Source: an uncultured Thermomicrobiales bacterium (GTDB lineage Bacteria > Chloroflexota > Chloroflexia > Thermomicrobiales > UBA6265). Taken from it: a stretch of DNA of 11,859 nucleotides. This document shows, in pieces, positions 1-6,830 of this stretch (position 1 is its first letter; every line of letters begins with the position of its first letter). The DNA lies in contig CADCWJ010000221.1 of assembly GCA_902806365.1 (NCBI GenBank), forward strand, positions 1 to 11,859. The letters run 5' to 3'. Under the pieces are notes generated by a model. It was given only the letters and a program-made list of their open reading frames with translations. It ran no database searches and was not told where the DNA came from. Position numbers and translations under genes: made by a program.

Positions 1-24
1 AGTCACGAGAAAGAAGGGAAGACC

Positions 25-333
25 ATGCCTGCCGAGATCAACCGGAATGGGACATGGCGGAAGAGCCGGCCGGTCATGCCGAAATACGGTGCGCCCGGGG
101 GACTGGAGGGCACGCTGGAGTGGCCGGATGTGGCGGCGCGGTTCGCGGCGGGCAAGTCGTACTGGGTCTGCACGGCGTCCCGCGATGGAGTTCCGCACGC
201 GGTTCCGGTCCTGGCGACGTTCAACAGCGATAGGGCGATCTTTGGAGCCGGTCCGCGCAGCACCCAAAACGGTGTCGCCAACATGGCGATCACGGTCCAT
301 CGCAACCCGGGCGTGAAGGAGAAGCGGAGATGA
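25..333 (+). CDS. Truncated PPOX-fold (pyridoxamine 5'-phosphate oxidase-like) flavin/F420-binding protein, N-terminal part
   Basis: An intact 102-aa frame whose residues about 40-95 read like the first strands of the split-barrel FMN- or F420-binding PPOX family: YWVCTASRDGVPHAVPV, then a strand ending in a GPRS turn and the ITVH strand that normally leads into the second half. Family members are usually about 130-160 aa. Here the sequence stops just after ITVHRN with a basic tail (GVKEKRR), so the C-terminal third, including the usual RP-x-AW...TRW end, is missing. A purine-rich ribosome site (GAAGGGAAG) precedes the ATG. The stop overlaps the next gene's ATG (ATGA), and the tail codons double as that gene's ribosome site. 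It may survive only as a translational coupler or be a decaying copy; a relic of the missing end lies at 1201-1368. Family call fairly sure, activity doubtful. Confidence 0.6.
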   Translation: MPAEINRNGTWRKSRPVMPKYGAPGGLEGTLEWPDVAARFAAGKSYWVCTASRDGVPHAVPVLATFNSDRAIFGAGPRSTQNGVANMAITVHRNPGVKEKRR

Positions 334-1148
334 AATACGGGTTCATTGCCGTCGCCGGCTCGCCGCCGGAGATGGTCGAGCTAGCGGTCGAGACCGAGGC
401 GCACGGCTGGGACGGCTTCTTCACGTTCGATGGCGGCGGCTTCGATCCGTGGTCGCTGCTGGCCGCGGCGGCCATGCGGACCGAACGGGTGACACTGGGC
501 GCCATGATCTTCGCCCTGTCGCGACGCCGGCCGTGGAACGTCGTCAATCAGGCGACCACGGTCGACCACCTTTCGAACGGACGGCTCGTGATCCCGGTCG
601 GCCTGGGCGCGATCGACACCCCTCCCTATGCCAGGGTGCGTCCCGAGGCGACGGATCGCCGCGAGCGGGCCGAGCGCCTCGACGAGGCTCTGGAGATCAT
701 GGTCCGGGCATGGACGGGCGAACCGTTCAGCTTCCCGGGCAAGCACTACCAGGTTGACGGGATGCAGGTGCAGCCGCGACCCGTGCAGCGACCGCGCATC
801 CCGATCTGGGCAGTGGGCGCCTGGCCGCATGAGCGATCGCTGGACCGGGCGGCGCGCTGGGACGGCATCATTCCCTATGACATGACGAGCCGGGACCCGG
901 ACGAGCCGATCGCGGCGGCGCGAGTGCGAGAGATCCGGGACTGGATGAGCGCCCGCCGCGAAGACGCTGCGCCGTTCGATGTCGTGCTGGAAGGGATCAC
1001 TGACGGCGACGATCCGGCAGCCATCCGCGAGCGGATAGGGCCGCTGGCCGAGGCGGGCGCCACCTGGTGGATCGAGAGCCGGTGGATCGAGGGGGAGACG
1101 CCGGAATCGCTCCGGCGCCGGATCCGTCAGGGACCGCCGAAGCCGTAG
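330..1148 (+). CDS. LLM-class (luciferase-like) flavin-dependent oxidoreductase, copy 1
   Basis: A 272-aa protein of the bacterial luciferase-like monooxygenase superfamily, TIM-barrel enzymes that use FMN or F420 to oxidise or reduce small organic substrates; the substrate cannot be read here. Visible landmarks are EAHGWDGFF (23-31) after the first strand, TERVTLGAM (51-59), the LSNGRLVIPVGLG block (81-93) typical of the family, and RPRIPIWAVGAWP (154-166). Length is usual for the short single-domain members. The start ATG overlaps the stop of the truncated PPOX gene and is preceded by AAGGAG/GCGGAG. The protein is clearly paralogous to the product of 1408-2247 along its whole length, with shared blocks such as RRRPW, WTGEPF, GAWPHE, ARWDGII and the C-terminal GATWWIESRW. 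Copy 1 lacks a few residues after EAHGWDGFF relative to copy 2. Confidence 0.88.
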   Translation: MKYGFIAVAGSPPEMVELAVETEAHGWDGFFTFDGGGFDPWSLLAAAAMRTERVTLGAMIFALSRRRPWNVVNQATTVDHLSNGRLVIPVGLGAIDTPPYARVRPEATDRRERAERLDEALEIMVRAWTGEPFSFPGKHYQVDGMQVQPRPVQRPRIPIWAVGAWPHERSLDRAARWDGIIPYDMTSRDPDEPIAAARVREIRDWMSARREDAAPFDVVLEGITDGDDPAAIRERIGPLAEAGATWWIESRWIEGETPESLRRRIRQGPPKP

Positions 1149-1200
1149 TGGCCGGGCTCGGCCGCGGCCGAATCCACTACCGGCTCGTGGCGCTTTCCCA

Positions 1201-1368
1201 GGCGATCGACGATCAATCCCCGCCGCCAAGCGCGACTGACAGCCGGACAGCACGTCCCCGGATGGCGGGATCGGTGAGGGCTGGCACATCCTGCGGCCGA
1301 GCAAGGTGAACGCCTGGACGCCGTGCCCGGCCGATGCGACGCGCTGGACGCGGACCCACAGCGTGTGA
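1201..1368 (+). pseudogene. Remnant of the C-terminal end of a PPOX-fold protein
   Basis: The stretch between the two LLM genes has no complete gene, but the frame ending in TGA at 1366-1368 reads ILRPSKVNAWTPCPADATRW. This is the characteristic last segment of PPOX-family proteins (RPxxxxAW, then a TRW ending). Just before it the same frame reads AAKRD-stop-QPDS. Family members typically have a Tyr-Gly-Trp-type segment there, so the TGA at 1237-1239 looks like a mutated Trp codon. No start codon or upstream half is present. It is therefore a broken gene whose N-terminal counterpart resembles the fragment at 25-333. The match rests on family pattern knowledge only; no alignment was run. Confidence 0.5.
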
Positions 1369-1407
1369 AGGATGACCGGACCCCGAACCGTTCGGAAAGG
1401 ACCGACG

Positions 1408-2247
1408 ATGAAGTTCGGCGTCGTTACATCGTTCGGCGGTATCCACGACTACATTGAAATGGCTCGACAAGCCGAGGCTCATGGCTGGGATGGTATCTTC
1501 GCATGGGACGACATCTGTATCGGTTCGCGCGAGGTGTTCGATCCCTGGGTGACGCTGGGCGCGATGGCGACGGTCACTGAGCGCATCACGCTGGGCGCGA
1601 TGGTGTTTTCGCTCGCCCGGAGGCGGCCATGGAAGATCGCTCGCGAGACCCTGACCCTGGACAACCTCTCGAATGGGCGGCTCGTGATCCCGGTCGGGTT
1701 CGGCGGCGAGTGGGACGGCGGCTATTCCCGTGTCAATACGGACGATCCAGCCCGCAAGCTGCGCGCCCAGAAACTCGACGAGTGCCTGGCGATCCTCGAG
1801 AAAGCCTGGACCGGTGAACCATTCGACTTTCACGGCACGCACTACCAGGCGACCAATCTCGAATTCCGGCCATGTCCGATCCAGCAGCCTCGCATCCCGG
1901 TCTGGACCGTCGGCGCCTGGCCACATGAGAAGTCACTTGCACGATCGGCACGGTGGGATGGCATCATCGCGGTCGATATGTCCCCCGGCGCGACGCCGGG
2001 TGGAGACCTCTCGGCCGAAACGATCGCTGAGATCAAGGGGTGGATGGAGGCGCATCGCACGGCGTCGAACCCGTTCGAGATCGTAGTCGAAGGCGTGACG
2101 GACGGCGCCGACGTTGACGGGACCCGCGATCGCCTGCTGCCGCTGGCCCAGGCGGGCGCAACGTGGTGGATCGAGAGCCGCTGGGACGAGCAAGAGACGG
2201 CAGCGTCCCTGCTCAAGCGCATTCGCGAAGGGCCACCACAGCTGTAA
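1408..2247 (+). CDS. LLM-class (luciferase-like) flavin-dependent oxidoreductase, copy 2
   Basis: A 279-aa luciferase-like monooxygenase superfamily enzyme, paralogue of the product of 330-1148. Landmarks include EAHGWDGIF (23-31), TERITLGAM (58-66), LSNGRLVIPVGFG (87-99) and QPRIPVWTVGAWPHE further on, followed by a conserved end GATWWIESRWDE. It carries about seven extra residues (DICIGSREVF region) compared with copy 1. I chose the ATG at 1408 because GGAAAGG sits seven bases upstream and the protein then aligns with copy 1 from its first residue (MKFGV against MKYGF); the in-frame ATG at 1372 would add 12 non-matching residues. The gene ends 27 bp before the convergent stop of the LUD gene, with no obvious hairpin between. 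Cofactor (FMN or F420) and substrate are undetermined. Confidence 0.88.
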   Translation: MKFGVVTSFGGIHDYIEMARQAEAHGWDGIFAWDDICIGSREVFDPWVTLGAMATVTERITLGAMVFSLARRRPWKIARETLTLDNLSNGRLVIPVGFGGEWDGGYSRVNTDDPARKLRAQKLDECLAILEKAWTGEPFDFHGTHYQATNLEFRPCPIQQPRIPVWTVGAWPHEKSLARSARWDGIIAVDMSPGATPGGDLSAETIAEIKGWMEAHRTASNPFEIVVEGVTDGADVDGTRDRLLPLAQAGATWWIESRWDEQETAASLLKRIREGPPQL

Positions 2248-2274
2248 CAATCGAATTCGGGAGGAGAAGCTGCC

Positions 2275-2865
2275 TTACGTGGTTGCCAGGGATTGCCCAC
2301 CTGCACCACCGTGATCCTCGACGAGGATGATGTGCAGGGCGCCGGGGCCCTGCACGCCGACGGTCAGTTGGCGCTCGATGTCGGCCGTCCGGCTCGGTCC
2401 GGTCAGGAACGTCGCGTAATTCGCCCCGTCCCGCGTGATCTCGCGCAGGATTCCCGCGGCCTCGTCAAGCGAGGGTACGAGCGCGGATTCCGGGCAGAGC
2501 ACGATCAACGTTTGCGTCATCAGCGTCACCGACCGGTCGGCCACCCTGGGCTCGACAAGGATCACGCTCCCGGTCTCGACGATCGCGGCGGAGGCCAGTG
2601 CCAGCCCGACCGGCTGATCCCGCGCGTCGCCCGGAATGGCTGGCGTGCGCACCGCAACCCCGGCGTTGGTGATCATCTCGACGAGCTCCGGCGCGGCGAT
2701 CGTCACGTCACCTGACGCCCAGATCTCCGCTGTTGCTCCGGCGATTCCACCGATCAGCTCGGCAAGCGCCTCCGTCGTTGCCGCCCGCGCGGCATACCCC
2801 CCGACGGCCTCCAGCCGCTCCGAAAACCGGTCGATCAGCACCTCGGTGACGCTAGAGGGTGGCAC
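2275..2865 (-). CDS. LUD-domain protein (LutC/YkgG-like)
   Basis: About 196 aa belonging to the LUD family, whose best-known members LutB and LutC take part in oxidation of L-lactate to pyruvate. Characteristic segments are the central ASAAIVETGSVIL (about 91-103), the CPESALVPSLDEA block (124-136), and the signature TGPSRTADIERQLTVGVQGP (155-174) followed by a beta strand ALHIILVED. A GTG at 2865 is the likely start, overlapping the 3' end of the uxaA-like gene by 14 bp; a second GTG at 2841 is possible, and neither has a strong ribosome site, as expected if translation is coupled. It is the last gene of the minus-strand catabolic cluster. No lutA or lutB partner is visible, so a stand-alone role in handling a C3 product, or an unrelated LUD function, is equally open. 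Confidence 0.82.
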   Translation of the reverse strand: MPPSSVTEVLIDRFSERLEAVGGYAARAATTEALAELIGGIAGATAEIWASGDVTIAAPELVEMITNAGVAVRTPAIPGDARDQPVGLALASAAIVETGSVILVEPRVADRSVTLMTQTLIVLCPESALVPSLDEAAGILREITRDGANYATFLTGPSRTADIERQLTVGVQGPGALHIILVEDHGGAGGQSLATT

Positions 2866-4447
2866 CGATGATCCAGGGATTGAACTCCTCTTCGCCGACG
2901 CCCGCCGCCTCGCTCTTGCTGGGCTCGCCGGAGGCAACCGCCAGGAGGCGATCGAAGATCTCCTCGCCCATCTGTTCCAGGCTGTAGCCGTCGAGCATCT
3001 TCCCGCAGTTGATGTCCATGTCCGGTTCCTGCCGCGCGTAAAGGTCGCTGTTCGTCGCCAGCTTGACGGAAGGCGCGGGCTTGAACCCGAATGCGGAGCC
3101 GCGTCCGGTCGTGAACGCCACGATGTTGCAGCCACCGGCGACCTGCCCGGTGACCGAGACCGGGTCGTACCCCGGCGTGTCCATGTGGACGAACCCGCGC
3201 GTTTTGACCCGCTCGGCGTAGTCGACGACATCGGTCATCGGCGTCGTGCCGGCTTTGGCGATCGCGCCGAGCGACTTCTCGTAGATCGTCGTCAGCCCGC
3301 CGAGCTTGTTGCCCGGGGACGGGTTGTTGTCGATCGAGGCGCCGAACATCGCCGTGTAGTCTTCCCACCAGTGGATCTTGTCGACCAGCTTCTGCCCCAC
3401 CTCGCTTGTTTCGGCGCGCCGGGTCAGGAGGTGCTCGCCACCGTAGACCTCGCTCGTCTCCCCTAGCACGACCGTGCCGCCCTGCTTCACGATCAGGTCG
3501 GCAGCGTAGCCGAGGGCCGGATTCGCGGTGACCCCGGACCACCCGTCCGAGCCGCCGCATTGCAGGGCGAGCATCAACTCCGAGGCGGGGACCGGCTCGC
3601 GGACCGCCTTGTTCGCCTCCGGCAGCAGGCGCTTGACCGCTTCGATCCCCGCCTCCACCGTCTTCAGGAACCCGCCGTCCTGCTGGATCGTCAGTACCAT
3701 CGGCTGATGGTCGCCGCCCAGATTCGCGGACTCGATCAGGTCGTCCGGCTGGTTCGTCTCGCAGCCGAGGCTGAGGATGACGTAGGCCCCGACATTCGGG
3801 TGATCGACGATGCCTGCCATCGTGCGCTGGAGCTGACCTAAATACGAAGATCCGTAATGGGCACCGCAGCCGCCCTTGGTCGGGAACGGCGCGATCCCGG
3901 TCACGTTCGGGTACTGGTCCATGATCGGGTTGTCGTGGAAATACGCCGCCACCCGCGCGACCGCCGACGACGAGCAGTTCACCGTCGCCAGCAGCCCGAT
4001 GTAGTTCCGGGTGCCGACCCGCCCATCCGCCCGCCGGTACCCCATGAAGGTCTTGCGGTCAGCCTCGGGCACGAGTTCGACGGCCTGATGGTCGGCACCG
4101 AAGGCGTAATCGAGCTTGAGCTCGCCCTGGTGGACCTCGATGTTGTGGGAGTGGACGTGCTGGCCAAGGGCGATGTCCTGCGAGGCGAAGCCGATGATCT
4201 GGCCGTAGCGGCGTACGGGCTGGCCCTGCCCGACGGCGCGGATCGCGACCTTGTGCCCCGGCGGGATCATCTGGACGATCGCGATCTCCTCACCCTGGTG
4301 AAGGAGCTTCGTGCGCGGCAGCAACGCCACCTTCGCGATCACGACATCGTCACGCGGATTGAGCAGCGCCGCCACATCGTTGAGGTTGACGGCGCCACGC
4401 TGGGCCCGTGAAAGCAGGGGAGTGGATGGTGTCGATAGTGAAGACAT
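2852..4447 (-). CDS. UxaA-family hydro-lyase (altronate/galactarate dehydratase-like)
   Basis: A full-length 531-aa member of the UxaA family, which dehydrates sugar acids such as D-altronate or galactarate to 2-keto-3-deoxy products. An N-terminal SAF domain (about 30-105) ends in GQHVHSHN, and the large catalytic region begins with GYRRADGRVGTRNY (136-149). Further family blocks are GGCGAHYG (192-199), LGCETNQ (227-233), LQCGGSDGWSGVTANPALG (295-313), GGTVVLGETSE (323-333) and GCNIVAFTTGRGSAFG (439-454). Cys158, Cys194, Cys229, Cys297, Cys440 and Cys481 are candidates for metal or cluster binding. An AAAGGGA site lies about nine bases before the ATG. A 132-bp GC-rich spacer without a convincing ORF separates it from the SDR gene; its end overlaps the LUD gene. 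The exact sugar acid is not decided by sequence: UxaA-like proteins in such clusters also act on deoxy-sugar and pentonic acids. Confidence 0.88.
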   Translation of the reverse strand: MSSLSTPSTPLLSRAQRGAVNLNDVAALLNPRDDVVIAKVALLPRTKLLHQGEEIAIVQMIPPGHKVAIRAVGQGQPVRRYGQIIGFASQDIALGQHVHSHNIEVHQGELKLDYAFGADHQAVELVPEADRKTFMGYRRADGRVGTRNYIGLLATVNCSSSAVARVAAYFHDNPIMDQYPNVTGIAPFPTKGGCGAHYGSSYLGQLQRTMAGIVDHPNVGAYVILSLGCETNQPDDLIESANLGGDHQPMVLTIQQDGGFLKTVEAGIEAVKRLLPEANKAVREPVPASELMLALQCGGSDGWSGVTANPALGYAADLIVKQGGTVVLGETSEVYGGEHLLTRRAETSEVGQKLVDKIHWWEDYTAMFGASIDNNPSPGNKLGGLTTIYEKSLGAIAKAGTTPMTDVVDYAERVKTRGFVHMDTPGYDPVSVTGQVAGGCNIVAFTTGRGSAFGFKPAPSVKLATNSDLYARQEPDMDINCGKMLDGYSLEQMGEEIFDRLLAVASGEPSKSEAAGVGEEEFNPWIIGATL

Positions 4448-4579
4448 GTGCAGATTCCCTTTGGATAGACGTACGAGGATCCGTTTTCGATGAACTCTGC
4501 GGGACCGCCACCGGTGCCGGTTGCGGGACGGCCACGACGCGGACGGCCAGGGCGGAAACGACGATGCCGGGTGCGATGC

Positions 4580-5356
4580 CTAGCGGGCGGTCAGCCCGCC
4601 GTCGATCGTCATCTGTGCGCCGGTGACATAGGCGGCCTCGTCCGACGCAAGATAGAGGGCCAGCGGCGCGATCTCCTCGGGACGGCCCATCCTCCCGATC
4701 GGCTGCCGAGCGTGGAGTTGCGCCCGCGTTTCCTCCACCTCACCGGCGTGATAGCGGTGGAGATACGCCTCGACGAACGGGGTCTCGACCGTGCCCGGGC
4801 AGATGCAGTTGCACCGAATCCCCTGGTCGATGTAGTCCATCGCCGTCGACTGCGTCATTGAGATCACCGCGCCCTTGGTTGTGCCATAGGCGAAGCGCCG
4901 CGCCACCGCGACCTGCCCCGCGACGGAGGCGATGTTCACAATAGTCCCGCCGCGAGGATCCTGGTCGAGCATCTGATTGATCGCCACCAGGGAGCAGTGG
5001 TAAACGCCGTAGACGTTGACCGACATCAGCCGCGCAAAATCTTCCGGCGATGTCTCGGTCAGGGAGCCGACCATTCCAATGCCGGCATTGTTGACGAGGA
5101 TGTGCAGCCCCCCGCTCTGCGCCACGATCGCCTCCACCCCGCCGGTCACCGAAGCGAGATCAGTGACGTCGATCCGGAGCACCAGCGCGGCATCTCCAGC
5201 GCCGGTGATCTCATCGGCGACGGACTGGGCGGCCGGTTCGTCGATGTCCCCGACAGCGACGGTGGCGCCCTGGGCCGCGAACAGAAGCGCGATCTCGCGG
5301 CCGATTCCCGAGCCCGCGCCGGTCACCAGCGCCGTCTTTCCATCCAGTCGGAACAC
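4580..5356 (-). CDS. Short-chain dehydrogenase/reductase (classical SDR, NAD-type)
   Basis: A 258-aa classical SDR with the cofactor motif TGAGSGIG (12-19), Asp37 at the end of the second strand (favouring NAD(H) over NADP(H)), NNAG (89-92), catalytic Asn114, and the Ser144-Tyr157-Lys161 triad (YGTTK). The end GAQMTIDGG is typical of the 3-oxoacyl-reductase/sugar-dehydrogenase branch. The GTG at 5356 is chosen because a strong AGGAGGG site precedes it by about five bases and the protein then begins VFRLDGKTALVTG, as in the family; a farther ATG at 5443 would add 29 non-conserved residues and sit on the operator. In this setting it most likely oxidises a sugar, sugar acid or 2-keto-3-deoxy acid intermediate next to the UxaA-type dehydratase. 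It is the first gene after the operator at 5439-5455 and probably heads the SDR-uxaA-LUD transcript. Confidence 0.87.
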   Translation of the reverse strand: MFRLDGKTALVTGAGSGIGREIALLFAAQGATVAVGDIDEPAAQSVADEITGAGDAALVLRIDVTDLASVTGGVEAIVAQSGGLHILVNNAGIGMVGSLTETSPEDFARLMSVNVYGVYHCSLVAINQMLDQDPRGGTIVNIASVAGQVAVARRFAYGTTKGAVISMTQSTAMDYIDQGIRCNCICPGTVETPFVEAYLHRYHAGEVEETRAQLHARQPIGRMGRPEEIAPLALYLASDEAAYVTGAQMTIDGGLTAR

Positions 5357-5438
5357 GTTCCCTCCTTGGCAGTCCGTCCGCGCCACATCGTCATTCCGCA
5401 GCAAAGCGATGCGCCGCCAGGAGATCGCGAACCGAGTA

Positions 5439-5455
5439 TGCATATTGTATGCAAT
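5439..5455 (-). promoter_or_regulatory. Palindromic operator with -10-like box, probable GntR/FCD target
   Basis: Two overlapping palindromes sit in the 114-bp gap before the SDR gene: TGCATA-TTG-TATGCA (5439-5453, perfect 6-bp arms) and ATTG-TATG-CAAT (5444-5455). The second differs little from the ATTGTATACAAT type of site bound by many FCD-subfamily GntR regulators. On the minus strand it contains TACAAT (5449 to 5444), a good -10 box, though no clear -35 is seen at the usual distance. A repressor bound here would cover the promoter about 85 bp before the SDR start. The cluster's own GntR regulator is the obvious candidate; this link is inference. Confidence 0.5.
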
Positions 5456-5470
5456 AACCGGCCGCGGCGC

Positions 5471-5857
5471 TTATCCGGAGACGACGATAATGTTGCCGTA
5501 GGGAGTTGCATCCCCCGTCCGGATCGTTGCTCGCGCATCCTGGCTCAGCGCCTTGAGCTCCAGATGGGACATTGTCATCACCCTCGTGGGGCCCAGCAGT
5601 TCCCGCAGCGCGGCGACGTGTCCCGGGCTAACCATCTCCGCCTCGTCGGCGACCACGACCCGGTTGATAACGAACTCTTCGTGGATGGCCCGCAGGACCT
5701 CCAGCACGGTCGGGATTCCCTCGACAAGCGCGAGGTCGATCCGCTCCGGGCGCAGCGGCACCGGAAATCCGCGATCGCAGATCGTGAAGTAATCGGTGTG
5801 CCCGGTGCTTGCCAGCAGGTGGCTGAGCGCGGGATGGAGGATACCGCTCCGCTTCAT
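5471..5857 (-). CDS. RbsD-family D-ribose pyranase / sugar mutarotase
   Basis: A 128-aa protein of the RbsD/FucU family, cytosolic decamer-type enzymes that interconvert pyranose and furanose (or alpha/beta) forms of free sugars. The N-terminal MKRSGILHPALSHLLASTGH matches the RbsD pattern, with His20 as the catalytic histidine in GHTD and Asp28 in the CDRG motif (CDAG in RbsD). RIDLAL (39-44) and the end TPYGNIIVVSG, with the substrate-binding Tyr and Asn, are also conserved. It is closer to RbsD than to FucU in these motifs. GGGGAAG lies upstream of the ATG, which overlaps the previous stop as ATGA. Being cotranscribed with the GntR gene and placed before the SDR/dehydratase genes suggests that the pathway begins with a free sugar. 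No ribokinase or ABC sugar transporter is in view, unlike classical rbs operons. Confidence 0.85.
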   Translation of the reverse strand: MKRSGILHPALSHLLASTGHTDYFTICDRGFPVPLRPERIDLALVEGIPTVLEVLRAIHEEFVINRVVVADEAEMVSPGHVAALRELLGPTRVMTMSHLELKALSQDARATIRTGDATPYGNIIVVSG

Positions 5858-6090
5858 GGCGTCACTTCCCCGGTGTCCTCCCCAATGGCCCCCGTGACCT
5901 CCGCCCGCTGGTCGAGCGTGATCCGGGTCCGGAAGTCCGGCGCCGGCCGCTTGAAAATCAGCTCCCGGCGGCCTGCACCGAGCGGTGTGACGGCCACCAG
6001 TTCCCAGCCGTCCGCGCCAAAGGCGTTCAGGTCACCGCTCTCGACATGGTCGACGATCTCGACGCGGTAGATCCATCGGGGCGCCGTCAT
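5854..6090 (-). CDS. Small DUF4177-like protein
   Basis: A 78-aa protein linked by ATGA overlaps to both neighbours (gntR upstream, rbsD-like downstream), with GGAG five bases before its ATG; this arrangement strongly supports real translation. The core runs from a YRVEIVD strand through LNAFGADGWELVAVTPLG to RRELIFKRP. This LN-x2-GA-x-GWELV...IFKR pattern is that of DUF4177-type small proteins, whose function is unknown. Residues after about 50 form a charged, probably flexible tail. There is no signal peptide or membrane segment. The same frame stays open upstream through the antisense-phase reading of gntR, but the overlap and ribosome site decide the start. A role in sensing or in modulating the regulator or pyranase is only a guess from position. 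Confidence 0.72.
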   Translation of the reverse strand: MTAPRWIYRVEIVDHVESGDLNAFGADGWELVAVTPLGAGRRELIFKRPAPDFRTRITLDQRAEVTGAIGEDTGEVTP

Positions 6091-6830
6091 GCTGGCTCCG
6101 CAGTGGGGGTGTCGTCGGACGCCGTGAGGTGGGGCGCAATGTCGGCCAGCACCCGCGTCTTCATCTCCAGGATGTGCGCGGCGAGGGCATCGGCAGCCGT
6201 CTCGATCTCCCCATCGAGGAGGCGGCCGATGATCTCGCGATGCTGCCCGATCGCGATCTCCATCCATCCCGGGATGTGCGTGCCCGCACGCTGGAACACC
6301 GAGATCTGCCCCCACAGCCCGCCGACGATCGCGATCAGCCGCTGGTTCCCGGATTGCTCGATGATCCAGCGGTGAAACCCTTGGTCGATCTCGAGAAAGA
6401 CGCGCGAGGCGTCGAGCCGTTCCTGATCCGTTCGTGCCCCGGCGATCATCGCTTCCACCCGTGTCAGCTCGGCGAGGGCCCGTCGAAGATCGGACACCGG
6501 CCGGCGCTCCCCGACGGTGCGGCAGGCCAGCGCTTCGAGCGCCGCCCGCAGGTCGAAGATCTCCGCGATGTCGACCGCCGAGAAGCGGGCGACGAAGAAC
6601 CCCCGGTTGGGCGCGTACTCGACGATCCCGTCCTGGACGAGGCGATGCAACGCCTCGCGGACTGGCGTCCTGCTCACCCCCAGTTCCTCGCTGAGATGGA
6701 GGTCGGAGAGCTTCTGGCCGGGGTGCAGGTTGTGCCCCAGGATCCATTCCCAGAGGATGCCGTAGACATCCGAGCCGAGGTTGCGGCGGGAGATCGGCGG
6801 TGGTGGCGTCTTCGGTGATTCAGCTGTCAT
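6087..6830 (-). CDS. GntR-family transcriptional regulator, FCD (FadR) subfamily
   Basis: A 247-aa regulator with an N-terminal winged helix-turn-helix (about 18-80; LHLSEELGVSRTPVREALHRL is the recognition region at 44-64, and the wing ends GFFV) and a C-terminal FCD ligand-binding domain (about 85-232). Asp149 and His153 in the DxxFH motif, His197 and His219 match the metal-binding positions of FCD domains, which usually sense organic or sugar acids. It is the first gene of the minus-strand cluster and is divergent from the aminotransferase gene at 7071. The likely role is substrate-relieved repression of the sugar(-acid) pathway, acting at 5439-5455 and perhaps on its own promoter. No good ribosome site precedes the ATG at 6830, so translation may be weak or leaderless. 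Confidence 0.88.
   Translation of the reverse strand: MTAESPKTPPPPISRRNLGSDVYGILWEWILGHNLHPGQKLSDLHLSEELGVSRTPVREALHRLVQDGIVEYAPNRGFFVARFSAVDIAEIFDLRAALEALACRTVGERRPVSDLRRALAELTRVEAMIAGARTDQERLDASRVFLEIDQGFHRWIIEQSGNQRLIAIVGGLWGQISVFQRAGTHIPGWMEIAIGQHREIIGRLLDGEIETAADALAAHILEMKTRVLADIAPHLTASDDTPTAEPA

Noticed and set aside
381..1304. Long minus-strand frame of about 307 codons opposite LLM copy 1
   Set aside because: Arg/Pro/His-rich, no domain, and it runs antisense to a clearly conserved enzyme; a GC-bias shadow.
1372..1407. Earlier in-frame ATG for LLM copy 2
   Set aside because: Adds 12 residues absent from the paralogue and ignores the good GGAAAGG site before 1408.
2866..3231. Upstream extension of the LUD reading frame into the UxaA gene
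   Set aside because: The extension is Arg/Ser-rich out-of-frame reading of conserved UxaA codons; LUD homology begins only after about 2865.
2636..3466. Plus-strand frame of 276 codons opposite the LUD and UxaA genes
   Set aside because: No family features; it mirrors conserved codons of the minus-strand genes.
5357..5443. ATG at 5443 as start of the SDR
   Set aside because: Would add 29 unconserved residues and start inside the operator, whereas the GTG at 5356 has an AGGAGGG site.
6091..6747. Long minus-strand frame upstream of the 78-aa protein
   Set aside because: It is the alternate phase of the gntR gene, Arg/Pro-rich and without domains; only the 3' part from 6090 looks real.
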